Positions 16,117-27,746 of a DNA stretch of 64,000 bases are shown in pieces (within the stretch, counting starts at the first letter, position 1; each line of letters begins with the position of its first letter). A model generated the notes under the pieces. It was given only the letters and a program-made list of their open reading frames with translations, was not told the origin of the DNA and did not search any database. The DNA is taken from positions 714,559 to 778,558 of the forward strand of contig NZ_WEZG01000001.1 in NCBI RefSeq assembly GCF_009176975.1. The letters run 5' to 3'. Source of the stretch: Aureimonas psammosilenae. GTDB taxonomy: Bacteria; Pseudomonadota; Alphaproteobacteria; Rhizobiales; Rhizobiaceae. The position numbers were made by a program, and so were the translations under genes.

Positions 16117-17418
16117 ATGACGAGCTTCTTCAAGGCCTTCGGCGCGGCGCTTTGCCTTTCCGTCGCCTTCGCGACGGTGGTGGCGCCCGCCCGGGCCGAG
16201 ATCACGGTCGACGTCACGCGCGGCAACGTGCAGCCGCTGCCGATCGCCATTCCGACCTTCGGCGGCGGCAAGATGGCGGCGCAGATTTCCGACGTTATTG
16301 CGAACGATCTGAAAAGCACCGGGCTGTTCGCGCCGATCGACCCCTCCGCCTTTATCCAGAAGGACGTGTCGCCGGATGCCACGCCCCGCTTTCCCGACTG
16401 GACGGTGATCAACGCGCAGGCGCTCGTCACCGGCAAGCTGGCGAGCGAGGCGGACGGGCGCCTGCGCGCCGAGTTCCGCCTGTGGGACACCTTCGCCAAC
16501 GGCCAGCTCGACGGCCAGCAGTTCTACGCGACGCCCGACAACTGGCGCCGCGTCGCCCACATCATCGCCGACGCGATCTACGAGCGGCTGACGGGCGAAA
16601 AGGGCTATTTCGACACGCGCGTCGTGTTCGTGTCCGAAACCGGGCCGAAGCAGAAGCGCGTGAAGCGCCTCGCCATCATGGACCAGGACGGCGCCAACGT
16701 CTCGTATCTGACGGGCGGCGACGACCTCGTCCTGACCCCGCGTTTCTCGCCGAACCGGCAGGAACTGACCTATATGTCGTTCGGCAAGGCCGAACCGCGC
16801 GTTTATCTCCTGCAACTGGAAACGGGACGCCGCGAGGTCGTCGGCAACTTCCCCGGCATGACATTCGCGCCGCGCTTCTCGCCGGACGGCACGAAGATCG
16901 CGATGAGCCTTCAGCAGGAAGGCTCGTCCAACATCTACGCCATGGACCTGCGCTCGCGCGCCACGACGCGCCTGACCTCGACCTCGGCCATCGACACCGC
17001 GCCGAGCTTTTCGCCGGACGGGAACCGCATCGTCTTCGAATCCGATCGCGGCGGGCGGCCGCAGGTCTACGTGATGGGCGCGGACGGCTCGGGCCAGAAC
17101 CGCATCTCCTTCGGCCCCGGTTCCTATTCGACGCCCGTCTGGAGCCCGCGCGGCGATCTCATCGCCTTCACCAAGCAGTCCGGCGGTCAGTTCCAGATCG
17201 GCGTGATGAAGCCGGACGGATCGGGCGAGCGCATCTTGACCTCCTCGTTCCATGCGGAAGGGCCGACCTGGGCTCCGAACGGCCGCGTCCTGATGTTCTT
17301 CAAGGATTCCGGCGCCGGCCCGCAGCTTTATTCGATCGACCTCACGGGCCGAAACGAGCGACGGGTGCCGACGCCCGGCTATGCGTCCGATCCGGCCTGG
17401 TCGCCCGCGCGCGAATAA
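16117..17418 (+). CDS. tolB: Tol-Pal system periplasmic beta-propeller TolB
   Basis: A 433-aa periplasmic protein. The signal peptide runs [20 protein letters not shown] to about APARAE. The N-terminal domain includes [12 protein letters not shown]. Six propeller repeats carry the [23 protein letters not shown] type motif, including [16 protein letters not shown] and [15 protein letters not shown]. TolB binds Pal and signals to TolA. The ATG at 16117 begins the signal peptide; in-frame sequence upstream is spurious. Confidence 0.95.
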   Translation: MTSFFKAFGAALCLSVAFATVVAPARAEITVDVTRGNVQPLPIAIPTFGGGKMAAQISDVIANDLKSTGLFAPIDPSAFIQKDVSPDATPRFPDWTVINAQALVTGKLASEADGRLRAEFRLWDTFANGQLDGQQFYATPDNWRRVAHIIADAIYERLTGEKGYFDTRVVFVSETGPKQKRVKRLAIMDQDGANVSYLTGGDDLVLTPRFSPNRQELTYMSFGKAEPRVYLLQLETGRREVVGNFPGMTFAPRFSPDGTKIAMSLQQEGSSNIYAMDLRSRATTRLTSTSAIDTAPSFSPDGNRIVFESDRGGRPQVYVMGADGSGQNRISFGPGSYSTPVWSPRGDLIAFTKQSGGQFQIGVMKPDGSGERILTSSFHAEGPTWAPNGRVLMFFKDSGAGPQLYSIDLTGRNERRVPTPGYASDPAWSPARE

Positions 17419-17451
17419 AGCCAGCGCCAAAACGTGGTTTCACTGCAACAG

Positions 17452-17476
17452 GGCGGGTTCGAAAGACCCCGCCTTT
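17452..17476 (+). terminator. Rho-independent terminator candidate after tolB
   Basis: A GGCGGG/CCCGCC stem with a 10-nt loop is followed by TTT, 34 bp past the tolB stop. The short stem and weak T tract suggest partial termination, leaving some read-through to pal. Confidence 0.5.
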
Positions 17477-17639
17477 CGCGTTGTGGCGGCCGCCGTTCCA
17501 TGCTGCCCGAGGATCGTCCCAATCGCCCGCGAGGAGTTCCCGACTGCCCCGCAAGGGCGCTCCGTCGTTTACCCTGCCTTAACGGTGAACAGGGTAAATG
17601 GTCGGTTAGAAACATTCATCGCAATCGAAGGAGAAGGCC

Positions 17640-18179
17640 ATGAGCCGGATTGCTGTTTTGGCTCAGAGCCGCGTCGCGCTGGCCCTGGTCGCCGCACTCG
17701 CCATCGCGGGCTGCGCGAAGAAGAACGGGGGCTTGCCCGACAACGCGGCCGGTCTCGGCCTCGGCGGCGCGGGTGGTGCCGGCGGCGCCGGCGGTGCCGG
17801 ATCTTCCGCGCCCGGCACGCCCGGCGATTTCACGGTCAATGTCGGCGACCGCATCTTCTTCGACACCGACTCCTCCGTGGTTCGCGCCGATGCGCAACAA
17901 ACGCTCGCCTCGCAGGCCCGCTGGCTGAACCAGTACCGCCAGTACTCGATCACCGTCGAAGGCCATGCCGACGAGCGCGGCACCCGCGAATACAACCTGG
18001 CGCTCGGCGCCCGCCGCGCTTCCGCCACCCGCGAGTTCCTGGCCAGCCAGGGCGTCGCTGCCAACCGGATGCGCACGATCTCCTACGGCAAGGAACGCCC
18101 GGTCGCCGTTTGCGACGACATTTCCTGCTGGTCGCAGAATCGCCGCGCCGTCACCGTCCTCAACGGCGCCGGAAGCTGA
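17640..18179 (+). CDS. pal: Peptidoglycan-associated lipoprotein Pal
   Basis: A 179-aa outer-membrane lipoprotein. The signal ends in lipobox AIAGC at about residue 25, followed by a Gly/Ala-rich linker. The OmpA-like peptidoglycan-binding domain has RIFFDTDSSVVRADAQQTL, ITVEGHADERGTREYNLALG and ARRASATREFL. It anchors the outer membrane to peptidoglycan and binds TolB. A strong GAAGGAGAAGG ribosome-binding region precedes the ATG. A 220-bp gap with a terminator separates it from tolB, so it probably also has its own promoter. Confidence 0.95.
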   Translation: MSRIAVLAQSRVALALVAALAIAGCAKKNGGLPDNAAGLGLGGAGGAGGAGGAGSSAPGTPGDFTVNVGDRIFFDTDSSVVRADAQQTLASQARWLNQYRQYSITVEGHADERGTREYNLALGARRASATREFLASQGVAANRMRTISYGKERPVAVCDDISCWSQNRRAVTVLNGAGS

Positions 18180-18210
18180 TCCGGGCCTCGCCCGACCGAA
18201 CGAAATGCGA

Positions 18211-18237
18211 AGGGCGGTCCGGTGGGCCGCCCTTTTT
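18211..18237 (+). terminator. Rho-independent terminator after pal
   Basis: A perfect 7-bp stem AGGGCGG/CCGCCCT with a 9-nt loop is followed by TTTT. Sequence and loop are nearly identical to the terminator after ftsH. Confidence 0.85.
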
Positions 18238-18398
18238 CGTTCGGCGGCACGCCATCGGAGGAAAGCTTTGCGCTTTCCAACGCCTGCGGCCAAACTTATG
18301 ACGAAAACGGCTCATCCAAGGTGTGAGCGAAGGCGCAAAGGATCGCGGGGCAGGGGCGGCCGTGACCTTAAGGAGCCGATAGGCAACGGGGATCGGAC

Positions 18399-19370
18399 TT
18401 GAACAGGAATCTGGCTAGGGCCTTGCGCGTGGCGGTTTTCGGTGCGGCTTTGGCGTCGGCGGCGCTACCCGCGTCCGCGTTGAACCTTCCCTTCAATCTC
18501 GGCGGCGAGCGGCCGGCACCGGCGCGCACGGCAGCCGAGCGCCCGATCGTGATGGCGCAGATGTCGGATGCCGGTCAGCGCCTCAGCCAGCTTGAGGAAG
18601 AGAACCGCCGCTTGAACGGCAAGGTCGAGGAACTCTCCTTCCAGGTGCTCCAGATGCAGGAGCAGATGCGCAAGATGCAGGAAGACAACGATTTCCGCTT
18701 CCAGGATCTGGAAGGCCGTGGCGGCGGAGCCAAGCCCGCTTCGACGCCGCCGGCGCAAAAGCGCAGCGACGCCGCGCCTGCGCCCTCGGCCGGTGCGCCG
18801 CCCGCGCAGCAGCAGGCGGCTGCCGCCCCGCCGTCGGGCGACGAGATCGGCTCGCTGCTCGGCGAAGGCGGGCTGGACGGCAACGCGACCGGGACGCTCG
18901 GAACCCCGAGCGGTTCGGCCGGAGCCGCGCCGCCGGCCTCGCGCGCCCCGGCCGCCAATTCGGGCACGGTGGCTTCCATCAAGACCAACAATGCCGGCGA
19001 GCTCTACGGCTTAGCCTACAACTATCTGCTGGCCGGCGACTACCAACTCGCCGAAAGCTCGTTCCGCCAGTACACGCAGACCTATCCCGACGCCAAGGAC
19101 GTGCCGGACGCGCGTTATTGGCTCGGCGAAAGCCAGTTCCAGCAGCAGAAGTTCACCGACGCGGCCGAGACCTTCCTGAACGCGCAGAAGGATTATCCGA
19201 AGAGCCCGAAGGCCCCCGAGATGATGCTGAAGCTCGGCATGTCGCTCGCCAAGCTCGACAACCGCGACACGGCCTGCGTCACCTTCAAGGAAGTTGCCCG
19301 ACGCTACCCCCAGATGAACGCGACCGTGAAGCGCAAGCTGCAAACGGAGACGCAGTCCGCCAAGTGCTGA
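18399..19370 (+). CDS. cpoB: Cell division coordinator CpoB (YbgF)
   Basis: A 323-aa periplasmic protein. Signal peptide: residues 1-27 ending PASAL. A coiled coil with RLSQLEEENRRLNGKVEEL mediates trimerisation. A low-complexity Pro/Ala linker follows. C-terminal TPR repeats include GLAYNYLLAGDYQLAESSF, DARYWLGESQFQQQKFTDAA and KAPEMMLKLGMSLAKL. CpoB coordinates Tol-Pal function with peptidoglycan synthesis at division. The start is a TTG at 18399. The next gene, tilS, begins 7 bp after its stop. Confidence 0.9.
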   Translation: MNRNLARALRVAVFGAALASAALPASALNLPFNLGGERPAPARTAAERPIVMAQMSDAGQRLSQLEEENRRLNGKVEELSFQVLQMQEQMRKMQEDNDFRFQDLEGRGGGAKPASTPPAQKRSDAAPAPSAGAPPAQQQAAAAPPSGDEIGSLLGEGGLDGNATGTLGTPSGSAGAAPPASRAPAANSGTVASIKTNNAGELYGLAYNYLLAGDYQLAESSFRQYTQTYPDAKDVPDARYWLGESQFQQQKFTDAAETFLNAQKDYPKSPKAPEMMLKLGMSLAKLDNRDTACVTFKEVARRYPQMNATVKRKLQTETQSAKC

Positions 19371-19377
19371 GGCACGG

Positions 19378-20706
19378 TTGGATGTGACGCTCGCCTCCGC
19401 CGGGATCGACGCCGCAGAGGGCGGTCGCCTCCTTCTTGTCAGCCTTCGCCCTCTTGCTCCCGAGCAAGGCATTATCCGCCCCGTTCTTCTCGCCGTGTCC
19501 GGCGGTCCCGATTCGCTGGCGCTTCTGGTGCTCGCGGCGGAAAATATCGATCGCTTGAGATTGGCCGGCTTTCGTCCCGTCGTCGCGACGGTGGACCATC
19601 GCCTGCGCCCTGAATCCGCCGCCGAGGCCGATTTCGTCGCGGCTGAGGCCGAGCGTCTTGCGCTTCCCCACTATGTTCTGCCTTGGCTCGGCGCGAAGCC
19701 CACCGGCAACCTTGCCGCCGCCGCCCGCGATGCGCGCTATGCTCTCCTGGCGACCTACGCCCGGCAACTCGGCGCCCCCGCGATCCTCACCGCGCATCAC
19801 CAGGACGACCAGATCGAAACGCATCTTCTTGCCGGCGCGCGCGGGGCAGGGGATCGGGGGCTGGCGGGAATGCGCGATGCTCGCCGCTTGTCACCGGACC
19901 TATGGCTGTTGCGGCCCTTTCTGTCTGTCCCGGGTGCGCGGCTGAAAGCCAGCGTCGCCGAGCGCGGCCTCGTTTGCGTGGACGATCCGAGCAATCGCGA
20001 CCCGCGGTTCGACCGGGCGCGACTGCGTGCCACGCTTCGGCTGGACGCCACCGAACGCCAGCGCTGCCTCGCCCGGATCGCCGCCCACGGGGAAAGGCGC
20101 ACGCAAGAGGACGCCGCGCTTGGCGCCTGGTGCGCCCGGCTCCTTGAAAGTGGTGCCTTATCCTTTGACGAATGCGGCTGCGCGCGGCTCGAAGCGGCAG
20201 CGCTGCGTGCGGACGATCCTCGCCTCGCAGAACTTCTTCTCGGCTTTCTTCTTCGCGCGGTCGCGGGGGCGGACTATCCGCCATCAGCCGCCGCGGTCGT
20301 CCGGCTTGGCCAGCGGCTTCGCGCGGGCGGAAAAATCCATGCCACGCTGGGCGGCGCGGCGGTTCATGGCAACGCGATCTTCACTTTTATGCGCGAATAT
20401 GGGCGGAGGGGTCTCGAAATCCTCGACATCGCAGACGGTTGCGATGCGATCTTCGACCGCCGTTTCAGGATCTTCAACCGAAACTTCGACGAGCTTCCCG
20501 TGGGTTCCCGGATCGTCGCCTTCGGTGCGCTGGGGCGCGGCAATGCCGTGACCCGAACGTTGCCGGTCGCCATCGATTCTGGCGGGCACGTCGTCGCAGT
20601 CCACCCCGCCCTGGCGCGTCCTTATCCGCGCGCTCGGCTGCTGGACGCGGCGGAAATGGTTTCCGCACGCCTTTTCAGCGACTTGGCCTCTATGCCGAAG
20701 ATTTGA
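19378..20706 (+). CDS. tilS: tRNA(Ile)-lysidine synthase
   Basis: A 442-aa enzyme that converts C34 of the CAU-anticodon tRNA-Ile to lysidine, so that it reads AUA. The PP-loop ATPase motif is AVSGGPDSLALL at about residues 39-50. VATVDHRLRPESAAEADFV and TAHHQDDQIETHLL are further family motifs. The C-terminal part is poorly conserved, as usual. The start is probably TTG at 19378; GTG at 19384 is an alternative in the same frame. Confidence 0.92.
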   Translation: MDVTLASAGIDAAEGGRLLLVSLRPLAPEQGIIRPVLLAVSGGPDSLALLVLAAENIDRLRLAGFRPVVATVDHRLRPESAAEADFVAAEAERLALPHYVLPWLGAKPTGNLAAAARDARYALLATYARQLGAPAILTAHHQDDQIETHLLAGARGAGDRGLAGMRDARRLSPDLWLLRPFLSVPGARLKASVAERGLVCVDDPSNRDPRFDRARLRATLRLDATERQRCLARIAAHGERRTQEDAALGAWCARLLESGALSFDECGCARLEAAALRADDPRLAELLLGFLLRAVAGADYPPSAAAVVRLGQRLRAGGKIHATLGGAAVHGNAIFTFMREYGRRGLEILDIADGCDAIFDRRFRIFNRNFDELPVGSRIVAFGALGRGNAVTRTLPVAIDSGGHVVAVHPALARPYPRARLLDAAEMVSARLFSDLASMPKI

Positions 20707-20835
20707 GTAAAGCCGGGCTTTTATCCGGCAACCAATTTGCCGCAAAACCGCCGGATGCGGTTGGCATTGCTCTTGTGCCTGCCTATCTTGCGTGCGCGCC
20801 TTCCCGGCGCTGGCGTGTGACGCCTGGGATGAGAG

Positions 20836-22761
<1,926 letters not shown>

Positions 22762-22780
22762 AGCCGGACGAAAGAATTCA

Positions 22781-22809
22781 AAAAGGGCGGTCCTATGGGC
22801 CGCCCTTTT
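22781..22809 (+). terminator. Rho-independent terminator after ftsH
   Basis: A perfect 10-bp stem AAAAGGGCGG/CCGCCCTTTT with a 9-nt loop starts 20 bp past the ftsH stop. It closes the tol-pal/ftsH transcription block. Confidence 0.9.
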
Positions 22810-22974
22810 CGTTTGTGGTTCCAGACGGAAAATTGCCGACATGGCTTGGACTGAACAAACGAACCGAGCGCCGGATTGAATTTCCTGGCTCTTCGTGAGG
22901 TGATGACATTCTTTTTTACTTTTTCCGTAATTGTTGCGTCAGTATTCGAAGCTCGTTGAAGCTCGCGGGGGATC

Positions 22975-24321
22975 ATGGGCAGAAAATATTTCGGCACGGA
23001 CGGTATCCGGGGACGCGCCAACGCCAAGCCGATGACGGCCGATCTGGCGATGAAGGTCGGCATGGCCGCCGGCATCGCCTTTCGGCGCGGCGACTACCGC
23101 CACCGCGTCGTGATCGGCAAGGACACGCGGCTGTCCGGCTACATGCTGGAGCCCGCCCTTTGCGCGGGCTTCACCTCCGTCGGCATGGATGTCCTGATGC
23201 TCGGCCCGATTCCGACGCCGGCCGTCGCCATGCTGACGCGCTCCATGCGCGCCGATATCGGGGTGATGATTTCGGCCTCGCACAATCCCTTCGAGGATAA
23301 CGGCATCAAGCTTTTCGGCCCGGACGGCTACAAGTTGTCGGACGAGATCGAGGAGGAGATCGAAAGCCTTCTGGAAGAGGACCTGTCGCGCCATCTCGCG
23401 CAAGGCGATCGGCTCGGGCGTGCCAAGCGCTACGACGACGGCGGGCGCGACCGCTATGCGGAATTTGCCAAGCGAACCCTGGTCCGCAACATGACGCTCG
23501 ACGGCATGCGCGTCGTGATCGACTGCGCCAACGGCGCCGCCTACAAGGTCGCGCCGGAGGTCCTTTGGGAACTCGGCGCGGAAGTCGTGCGCCTCGGCAC
23601 GGAGCCGAACGGCACCAACATCAATCTGAACTGCGGCTCCACCAGCCCAGCCGCCCTTTGCGCCAAGGTGCGCGAGATGCGAGCCGATGTCGGCATCGCC
23701 CTCGACGGCGACGCCGATCGCGTCATCATCGTGGACGAGCATGGCGAGATCGTCGACGGCGACCAGATCATGGCCGTCATCGCCGAATCCTTCGCCGAGG
23801 ACGGCCGTCTGGCATCCGGCGGCATCGTCGCCACCATCATGTCCAATCTCGGCCTGGAGCGCTTCCTGGGCGACAGGGGCCTGTCGCTCGCGCGCACCAA
23901 AGTCGGCGACCGCCATGTGGTGGAGCACATGCGCCAGCACGGCTACAATGTCGGCGGCGAGCAGTCCGGCCACATCATCCTGTCGGACTACGGCACCACC
24001 GGCGACGGTCTCGTATCCGCGCTGCAGGTGCTCGGCGTCGTCGCGCGGGGCGATCGTCCCGTGTCGGAAGTCTGCCGCAAGTTCGAGCCGGTGCCCCAGG
24101 TCCTCAAGAACGTGCGCTTTTCGGGCGGCGAGCCGCTGGAGCGCGAGAAGGTGAAACTCGCCATCTCGTCGGGCCGCGACCGCCTCGGCAATGCCGGCCG
24201 TCTCGTGATCCGGCCATCGGGCACCGAGCCGCTGATCCGCGTGATGGCGGAAGGCGACGACCCGCATCTCGTCAACATGGTGGTGGACGATATCATCGGC
24301 GCGCTCAATCAGGCCGCCTGA
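22975..24321 (+). CDS. glmM: Phosphoglucosamine mutase
   Basis: A 448-aa enzyme that interconverts glucosamine-6-phosphate and glucosamine-1-phosphate, on the way to UDP-GlcNAc for peptidoglycan and LPS. It begins [16 protein letters not shown]. The phosphoserine loop is [20 protein letters not shown]. The metal loop is [16 protein letters not shown], the sugar loop [10 protein letters not shown] and the phosphate-binding loop [12 protein letters not shown]. It follows ftsH as in many alphaproteobacteria, but about 210 bp and a terminator separate them. Confidence 0.97.
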   Translation: MGRKYFGTDGIRGRANAKPMTADLAMKVGMAAGIAFRRGDYRHRVVIGKDTRLSGYMLEPALCAGFTSVGMDVLMLGPIPTPAVAMLTRSMRADIGVMISASHNPFEDNGIKLFGPDGYKLSDEIEEEIESLLEEDLSRHLAQGDRLGRAKRYDDGGRDRYAEFAKRTLVRNMTLDGMRVVIDCANGAAYKVAPEVLWELGAEVVRLGTEPNGTNINLNCGSTSPAALCAKVREMRADVGIALDGDADRVIIVDEHGEIVDGDQIMAVIAESFAEDGRLASGGIVATIMSNLGLERFLGDRGLSLARTKVGDRHVVEHMRQHGYNVGGEQSGHIILSDYGTTGDGLVSALQVLGVVARGDRPVSEVCRKFEPVPQVLKNVRFSGGEPLEREKVKLAISSGRDRLGNAGRLVIRPSGTEPLIRVMAEGDDPHLVNMVVDDIIGALNQAA

Positions 24322-24347
24322 ACCGGTTAAGAACTTTCGTGCGAGCG

Positions 24348-24366
24348 TTAACCGCTTCTTAACCAT
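24348..24366 (+). promoter_or_regulatory. CtrA-type binding box upstream of the first barrel gene
   Basis: TTAA-N7-TTAA with exact 7-bp spacing (24348-24351 and 24359-24362). The right half extends to TTAACCAT, the 8-base half-site also described for CtrA. A GANTC (CcrM methylation) site, GAATC, follows at 24376-24380. The box ends 62 bp before the start codon, a plausible promoter position. The consensus is established for CtrA; occupancy here is inference. Confidence 0.65.
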
Positions 24367-24428
24367 GACCAAGCAGAATCTCCGGGAAATCGTCGGCAGA
24401 GGCCGAGTTGGATCTTTCGGAGATTGTC

Positions 24429-25271
24429 ATGTCGCGTTCGAGGTTCCTGCCGGTTCTGGCGGTTCTCATGCTGGCGTCCGGTCCGGCCCTTGCCGCCGAC
24501 CTGATCGAGGTCCCCCCGCCGGCCCCGATCGAGCCCCTCCCGGCCGCGTCCGGCTGGTATCTGCGCGGCGATGTCGGCTACACCTTCAAGTCCCGCAACG
24601 AGGGAAGCTGGAAGTTCTGGAACCCCGATCCGGTTTACCGGGGCGTGGACGACACCTTCAACTACGACGACTTCGACCTCGATGGCGGGGCGAGCTTCGG
24701 CGCGGGTGTCGGTTACCGCTTCACCGACAATTTCCGCATGGACGCGACGGTCGACTACTTCAACCCGGACTTCAAGGGCTCGACCCAGTGCCCGAGCTAT
24801 GTCGCCGCGTCGCAATATGGGCAGGCAGCGCCCAACATCTCCTGCAAATATTCCGACAAGGCGGATGTCGACATCTGGACGGCGATGGCCAATGCCTATG
24901 TCGACCTGCCGGTCTTCGGGCCGCTCGTGGTTCCCTATATCGGCGCCGGCATCGGCGCGGCTTATGTCGACTACGGCAACCTTCGCAGCGAGGAATGCGG
25001 CGTGGAATGCGGCATCGCGACGAACCGGAGCTTCGATCACAAGGGTCTCGACGATTGGCGCTTCGCCGCATCGCTGATGGCCGGCGCGACCGTGGACCTC
25101 ACCGGCGCTCTGAAGCTCGATGCCGGCTACAAGTACACCCATATTTCCGGCGGCGACGCCTTTGCCTATGACGCCGCCGATCAGGCGACCGGCGCCAAGG
25201 GCGCGCAGTTGAAGGACGACGGCTTCGACCTTCACACCGTGCGCGTCGGCCTGCGCTACGAGTTCCACTGA
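24429..25271 (+). CDS. Small outer-membrane beta-barrel protein, Omp25/31-like
   Basis: A 280-aa exported protein. Signal peptide: MSRSRFLPVLAVLMLASGPA, cleaved near ALAAD. A Pro-rich mature N-terminus (EVPPPAPIEPLPAASGWYLR) leads into alternating aromatic strands such as GWYLRGDVGYTFKSRN and GVGYRFTDNFRMDATVDYF. The last strand, TVRVGLRYEFH, ends close to the C-terminal aromatic typical of barrel proteins. Three or four Cys (CPSY, SCKYSD, EECGVECG) are unusual and may form disulfides. It is a tandem paralogue of the gene at 25474. The ATG at 24429 is preferred for its signal peptide and the upstream CGGAG. Confidence 0.85.
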   Translation: MSRSRFLPVLAVLMLASGPALAADLIEVPPPAPIEPLPAASGWYLRGDVGYTFKSRNEGSWKFWNPDPVYRGVDDTFNYDDFDLDGGASFGAGVGYRFTDNFRMDATVDYFNPDFKGSTQCPSYVAASQYGQAAPNISCKYSDKADVDIWTAMANAYVDLPVFGPLVVPYIGAGIGAAYVDYGNLRSEECGVECGIATNRSFDHKGLDDWRFAASLMAGATVDLTGALKLDAGYKYTHISGGDAFAYDAADQATGAKGAQLKDDGFDLHTVRVGLRYEFH

Positions 25272-25296
25272 TCAATCCACTCCTTCGGATTTCACC

Positions 25297-25328
25297 AAAG
25301 GCGCGCCCGCGAAACCGGGCGCGCCTTT
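25297..25328 (+). terminator. Strong rho-independent terminator between the two barrel genes
   Basis: A perfect 13-bp stem AAAGGCGCGCCCG/CGGGCGCGCCTTT with a 6-nt loop. The 3' T tract is just the TTT of the stem. It separates the transcription units of the two paralogues. Confidence 0.85.
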
Positions 25329-25374
25329 GGCGTTTCGCGGCGAGGCTTGAGCGCAACGTGGTTAAAGAACAGGG

Positions 25375-25389
25375 TTAATCGTCGGTTAA
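25375..25389 (+). promoter_or_regulatory. CtrA-type binding box upstream of the second barrel gene
   Basis: TTAATCGTCGGTTAA is TTAA-N7-TTAA with exact spacing; on the other strand the first half reads TTAACC. A further TTAA lies at 25362-25365. It is 84 bp before the start codon of the second barrel gene. Together with the box at 24348 it suggests the pair shares control by CtrA, whose gene is at 56396-57091. Confidence 0.55.
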
Positions 25390-25473
25390 GCTCTGCACGA
25401 TAGGCTCCATCCCAGATCGAACGACCGTCGGCTTGGCCCTGCGCCGCTGCGGTCCGCTTGGGAATGGAACAGG

Positions 25474-26292
25474 ATGACCATTGGAAAGGTGCTGATCGTC
25501 GGGGTCGCCTGCCTCGGCCTGACGGGCGTGGCGAAGGCTGCGGACATTTTCGACGCGCCGCTGGAATCGGCGCCGCTCGTTCCCGTCGAGGTCGGCTCCG
25601 GCTGGTATCTGCGCGGCGACGTTTCCTACGATTTCAAGTCCGACGTCGACGTGAAGTTCGACCGGAGCTATGTCGACACGAACGGGGTCGATTTCAGCGA
25701 TCACGGTTCGGTGGGCGGCATCAGCCTGAAGGACAACGCCGATTTCGGCATCGGCTTCGGCTATCAGTTCACCGATATGCTGCGCGGCGACCTGACGGCG
25801 CATTACTGGGAAAGCAAGCTGAAGCTCTCCGGGGCTGAGTTCGGCGACACCGCCTGCTTGTCCTTCCCGGCCGGCTTCGATTGCTCATCGGAGAACAGCG
25901 AAGCCAAGACCTGGGAACTGATGGCGAACGCTTACCTCGATCTCGGCACCTTCGCCGGCTTCACGCCCTATGTCGGCGGCGGCGTCGGCGCGGCGCGCGT
26001 GAAATACACGAACTTCTCGGCGCTCGGGAACTGCTTCGACGCCAATCTCTGCAATGCCGACGCTTCCGTGGAGTTCGACGGCGCGAACGACTGGCGCTTC
26101 GCCTATGCGCTGACAGGGGGCATCAGCTACGATATCGCCCAGAACCTGAAGCTCGACGTCGGCTATCGCTACGTGAACGTCGATGGCGGCGATGTCGCGC
26201 AAACGCCGCTCAATGGCGGCACGATGTCTTTCAAGGACGACGGCTTCGACCGGCACACGATCCAGGCGGGCCTGCGCTACTCGCTGTTCTGA
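25474..26292 (+). CDS. Small outer-membrane beta-barrel protein, paralogue of upstream gene
   Basis: A 272-aa exported protein. Signal peptide: MTIGKVLIVGVACLGLTGVA, cleaved near AKAAD. It shares with its neighbour SGWYLRGDV at the first strand, ANAYLDLGTFAGFTPYVGGG near the middle and KDDGFDRHTIQAGLRYSLF at the end. The C-terminal Phe is the usual signature for outer-membrane insertion. It resembles the Omp25/Omp31 group of Hyphomicrobiales. It is separately transcribed, with its own terminator at 26311. Confidence 0.86.
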   Translation: MTIGKVLIVGVACLGLTGVAKAADIFDAPLESAPLVPVEVGSGWYLRGDVSYDFKSDVDVKFDRSYVDTNGVDFSDHGSVGGISLKDNADFGIGFGYQFTDMLRGDLTAHYWESKLKLSGAEFGDTACLSFPAGFDCSSENSEAKTWELMANAYLDLGTFAGFTPYVGGGVGAARVKYTNFSALGNCFDANLCNADASVEFDGANDWRFAYALTGGISYDIAQNLKLDVGYRYVNVDGGDVAQTPLNGGTMSFKDDGFDRHTIQAGLRYSLF

Positions 26293-26310
26293 ACGAATCG
26301 GGGCGATACG

Positions 26311-26337
26311 AGGCGGGGAGCGATCCCCGCCTTCTTC
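26311..26337 (+). terminator. Rho-independent terminator after second barrel gene
   Basis: A perfect 9-bp stem AGGCGGGGA/TCCCCGCCT with loop GCGA is followed by a pyrimidine run (TCTTC), 18 bp past the stop. Confidence 0.85.
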
Positions 26338-26438
26338 TTTTCGCACCGAACCATCTTGACTGCGACGACGCCCAAGGATAGCTCCCGCGATGGGACACGC
26401 CTCCCCAACGAGGCGCTTCTATCTGGAAGGATAGCTTG

Positions 26439-27617
26439 ATGGCGACCGTATCGCGTCCGGACAAACGTCCGGCAAATCCCCAATTCTCTTCTGGCCCCTG
26501 CGCCAAGCGACCCGGCTGGTCGCTTGAGGCTTTGAGCGATGCCGCACTCGGCCGCTCGCACCGCGCCAAGCTCGGCAAGTCCAAGCTCGCCAAGGCCATC
26601 GACGACACCCGCGAAGTTCTTGGCGTCCCCGCCGACTACCGTATCGGCATCGTGCCGGCGTCCGACACGGGCGCGGTGGAGATGGCCATGTGGTCGCTGC
26701 TGGGCGAGCGCGGCGTCGACATGGTGGCCTGGGAGAGCTTCGGCGCCGGCTGGGTCACGGACGCCGTCAAACAGTTGAAGCTTTCCGACGCCCGCACCAT
26801 CAAGGCAGGCTATGGCGAGATCGTGGATTTCGCCAAGGTCGATTTCGACCGCGACGTGGTGTTCACCTGGAACGGCACGACCTCGGGCGTCCGCGTGCCG
26901 AACGGCGACGCGATCCCGGCGGATCGCAAGGGCCTCACCATCTGCGACGCGACCTCGGCCGCCTTCGCGCAGGACCTTCCCTACGACAAACTCGATGTCG
27001 TGACCTTCTCCTGGCAGAAGGTGCTGGGCGGCGAGGCCGCGCACGGCATGTTGATCCTGTCGCCGCGCGCGGTGGAACGGCTTCTGTCCTATAAGCCGGC
27101 CTGGCCGCTGCCGAAGATCTTCCGCCTGACCTCCGGCGGCAAGCTGATCGAGGGCATCTTCAAGGGCGAGACCATCAACACGCCCTCCATGCTCTGCGTC
27201 GAGGACTATCTTGATGCGCTGGACTGGGCGAAGCGCATCGGCGGCTTGGCCGAGCTGAAGCGCCGCGCCGACGCCAATCTCAGCGTTATCGAGCGTTTCG
27301 TGGACGCCAATCCGTGGATCGGCTTCCTGGCCGAAGACAAGGCCATCCGCTCCAACACCTCCGTTTGCTTGACGTTTACCGACCCGGCGGTGGCCGGTGC
27401 CTCCGACGAGGTGCAGCAGGCCTTCGCCAAGGGCGTCGCGGCGCGTCTGGAGAAGGAAGGCGTCGCCCTCGATATCGGCGCTTATCGCGACGCGCCGGCG
27501 GGCCTTCGCATCTGGTGCGGCGCGACGGTCGAGACGGCGGATGTCGAGGCGCTGATGCCTTGGCTCGCTTATGCCTTCGAGGCCGAGAAGGCCGAACTCG
27601 CCACCAAGGCGGCCTGA
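26439..27617 (+). CDS. serC: Phosphoserine aminotransferase
   Basis: A 392-aa PLP enzyme that converts 3-phosphohydroxypyruvate to phosphoserine; it also acts in pyridoxine synthesis. It begins [20 protein letters not shown]. The PLP-binding lysine lies in [18 protein letters not shown]. The substrate-site region [14 protein letters not shown] follows. The sequence is of the alphaproteobacterial/archaeal type, distinct from E. coli SerC. It is followed 130 bp downstream by serA, so the first two serine-pathway steps are encoded side by side. Confidence 0.94.
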   Translation: MATVSRPDKRPANPQFSSGPCAKRPGWSLEALSDAALGRSHRAKLGKSKLAKAIDDTREVLGVPADYRIGIVPASDTGAVEMAMWSLLGERGVDMVAWESFGAGWVTDAVKQLKLSDARTIKAGYGEIVDFAKVDFDRDVVFTWNGTTSGVRVPNGDAIPADRKGLTICDATSAAFAQDLPYDKLDVVTFSWQKVLGGEAAHGMLILSPRAVERLLSYKPAWPLPKIFRLTSGGKLIEGIFKGETINTPSMLCVEDYLDALDWAKRIGGLAELKRRADANLSVIERFVDANPWIGFLAEDKAIRSNTSVCLTFTDPAVAGASDEVQQAFAKGVAARLEKEGVALDIGAYRDAPAGLRIWCGATVETADVEALMPWLAYAFEAEKAELATKAA

Positions 27618-27746
27618 CACACCATCCGTTCCGCCTTCAAAGGCGGAAACGCAAGTGCAGCCACCCTTCCCCATGCCGGGGGAGGGAAGGCTTTCGCCTG
27701 TCCTCGCGTCCTTTTCCCTTATCAAGGCTCAACGGAGCTTCGCCCC

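Noticed and set aside
14911..17430. An 839-codon open frame on the minus strand across tolA and tolB
   Set aside because: It is the antisense shadow of GC-rich, strongly supported Tol genes. Its sequence is Arg/Gly/His-rich without any domain.
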